From the NCBI GenBank assembly GCA_964502145.1, contig CAZCVI010000104.1:1-24523 (forward strand): DNA of 24,523 bases, given 5' to 3'. This document shows positions 23,570 through 24,523 of this stretch, one piece after another. A program made the translations under genes and the position numbers. Position 1 is the first letter of the stretch. The number at the start of each line of letters is the position of its first letter. The notes beneath the pieces are model-generated. The model was not told where the DNA came from, did not search any database, and was given only the letters and a program-made list of their open reading frames with translations. Source of the stretch: CAZCVI01 sp964502145. Its GTDB lineage: Bacteria; Acidobacteriota; Aminicenantia; UBA2199.

Positions 23570-23858
23570 AAAAGAATGGAGAGAAACAGAACAAAAGCAA
23601 TTTAGGAAAGGTGCTTGACTTTTTTCTAAGATAATTTCTCCAGAAACAGCCCACTCTGCATAGCCTTGCAGAATTCAGGGGCACATCTCTGCCTCAAAAA
23701 ACCTGCCGTTCGAGTGAACCCACCCATTTTATTCCATCCACAAGTCTATAGGCCAAGATTTTCTTTTGATGGAAAACCCTTGTACAATTATTGGCCGATT
23801 AAAATAAGGTCTTTCTCTAAAAATCATTATATACCAGCATTTATGGGTTAATTTAGGG

Positions 23859-23877
23859 TTGGCATTGAATATGCTTT
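23859..23877 (+). promoter_or_regulatory. Sigma54 (-24/-12) promoter candidate
   Basis: TTGGCAT TGAAT ATGCTTT has GG at 23861-23862 and GC at 23873-23874, the invariant 12-bp offset of sigma54 promoters, and good agreement with TGGCAC-N5-TTGCW. A start near 23886 would give a 20-nt leader to the small ORF at 23907. It lies about 290 bp after an NtrC-type activator gene. The palindrome TTGTACAA at 23780-23787 is a possible upstream activator site. The remaining 23570-23858 region shows no gene. Confidence 0.65.
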
Positions 23878-23906
23878 ATATAAGATGAGGCAAAAGGAGG
23901 TACAAA

Positions 23907-23999
23907 ATGGTTGAAGAGTTGATTAAATGGTTACGAAAAAGCAGGACATATATATTAACAGACAACAATGCGGATAGGATTCCCATGGTTATGATTTAA
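23907..23999 (+). CDS. 30-aa small ORF downstream of the sigma54 promoter
   Basis: Short peptide beginning MVEELIKWLRKSRTY and ending IPMVMI, with an amphipathic basic first half. A strong AAGGAGG ribosome binding site lies 6 nt before the ATG, and the ORF sits between the sigma54 promoter candidate and the PLA2-like gene, 34 bp before the latter. I recognise no family. It could be a leader peptide, a small regulatory protein or an antitoxin/immunity-type partner; none of these can be shown here. Confidence 0.5.
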   Translation: MVEELIKWLRKSRTYILTDNNADRIPMVMI

Positions 24000-24033
24000 T
24001 AATTCAGCACATAAAAAAAAGGAGGAACATAAA

Positions 24034-24523
24034 ATGACAAAAAAATCTAGGTTAAGTTCGATGAGTAAGTTTTTTACACTGTTCATGGTTTGCGCGTTTC
24101 TTTTTTTCTCGGCATCCATTTTTGCGGATGAACCCGTTAAAACGAAGAAGGAGACAGCAACAAAAGAGCCAAATGGATGTGGGCCCAGAGGATTTGGTTT
24201 ATTGGTACCTGATAAAATTCTGAATAATGACGCAAAAAATGCCTGTGACAAGCATGATAAATGCTATTCAGACCTATCAAAAACTAAAAGTGAATGCGAC
24301 AACCAGTTTGCCAAAGATTTAAAAGATAATTGTAGTGACAAAAAAGGTATCAGTCGCTCTACCTGTGAGTTGGGCGGAGAACTGTATTCCAACGCTGTAA
24401 AAAACCCAATAGGACAATATATATACGACACAAGGCAAAAAGAAGCGAAGGATAAAGAGGCGGCTGCACAAGATAAGGCAAAAGCGGACGCTGATAGGGC
24501 TGCACAAGATAAGGCAAAAGCGG
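24034..24523 (+). CDS. Secreted phospholipase A2-like protein, 3' end beyond the window
   Basis: Partial gene, 163 codons visible, open at the window end. It has a clear signal peptide (KK, then a hydrophobic core 12-28, cleavage probably after FA31). The mature part has the secreted PLA2 active-site motif ACDKHDKCY (70-78) with the catalytic pair His74-Asp75, preceded by NGCGPRGFG, which resembles the Gly-rich calcium loop. Six cysteines (49, 71, 77, 88, 100, 111) could form three disulfides. After about residue 132 it becomes a charged Ala/Lys/Asp tail with a 12-residue repeat (AAQDKAKADADR). A GGAGG ribosome binding site lies 8 nt before ATG. Likely co-transcribed with the 30-aa ORF from the sigma54 promoter. 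Confidence 0.8.
   Translation, partial: MTKKSRLSSMSKFFTLFMVCAFLFFSASIFADEPVKTKKETATKEPNGCGPRGFGLLVPDKILNNDAKNACDKHDKCYSDLSKTKSECDNQFAKDLKDNCSDKKGISRSTCELGGELYSNAVKNPIGQYIYDTRQKEAKDKEAAAQDKAKADADRAAQDKAKA
24463..24523 (+). repeat. 36-bp coding tandem repeat, cut by the window end
   Basis: The 36-bp unit at 24463-24498 is repeated exactly for the 25 bases available (24499-24523). It encodes AAQDKAKADADR in the tail of the PLA2-like protein. Further copies probably lie beyond the window. Confidence 0.85.

Noticed and set aside
23666..23851. 61-codon plus-strand ORF from a TTG in the regulatory gap
   Set aside because: No ribosome binding site, no recognisable domain, and it lies in the likely upstream control region of the sigma54 promoter.
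23955..24507. Minus-strand frames opposite the PLA2-like gene
   Set aside because: They are antisense to a signal-peptide-bearing gene with a good ribosome binding site and carry no motifs.

Overview
The window is bacterial chromosomal DNA of moderate to low GC content. It carries compact operons separated by intergenic regions that are rich in repeats. Diderm features are visible: HtrA with an N-terminal membrane anchor, a DapF-family protein, secreted proteins, and very large periplasmic-propeller sensor kinases. The mixture of CHAT/TPR-derived genes, a DUF1016 nuclease, REC-less 14-blade propeller kinases and palindromic intergenic repeats reminds me of uncultured Acidobacteriota-like phyla such as Candidatus Aminicenantes. 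That is an impression from gene style, not a demonstrated assignment.

Layout: (1) 1-3370, plus strand: a repeat-rich leader, an HtrA/DegP-like protease, a DapF homologue that has lost both catalytic cysteines, and an exported protein with a LecA (PA-IL)-like C-terminal domain. (2) 3371-6256: a mosaic with a DUF2442 gene and a probable decayed antitoxin-like ORF on the minus strand, a CHAT-protein remnant fused to a TPR tail, and a YhcG/DUF1016 nuclease. Two copies of a 98-bp palindromic repeat sit exactly between convergent gene pairs. (3) 6257-9368, minus strand: a thiazole-synthesis operon thiF-thiS-thiG-thiH with a good sigma70-type promoter and no TPP riboswitch. (4) 9464-12311, plus strand: a divergently transcribed pair, an ATP-grasp ligase and a fold-type III PLP decarboxylase, recalling the BtrJ/BtrK pair of butirosin synthesis. 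(5) 12312-13752: gene-poor DNA holding a 21-bp periodic repeat array, a MITE-like inverted-repeat element, a 48-aa membrane peptide gene, and a chain of overlapping mini-ORFs leading into the next operon. (6) 13753-23569, plus strand: two paralogous ~1300-aa propeller sensor kinases, a stand-alone receiver, and an NtrC-type regulator whose receiver has Asn in place of the phospho-acceptor Asp and whose GAFTGA loop reads GAYTTA. (7) 23570-24523: a canonical-spacing sigma54 (-24/-12) promoter candidate, a 30-aa ORF, and the start of a secreted phospholipase A2-like protein with an Ala/Lys/Asp repeat tail that runs off the window.

The most attractive hypothesis is that regions 6 and 7 form one signalling module. 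Two periplasmic sensors feed an intact CheY-like receiver, while a pseudo-receiver NtrC homologue drives the adjacent sigma54 promoter and so controls the small ORF and the PLA2-like secreted protein. The promoter spacing, the missing Asp and the altered loop are read directly from the sequence. The regulatory link is inference.
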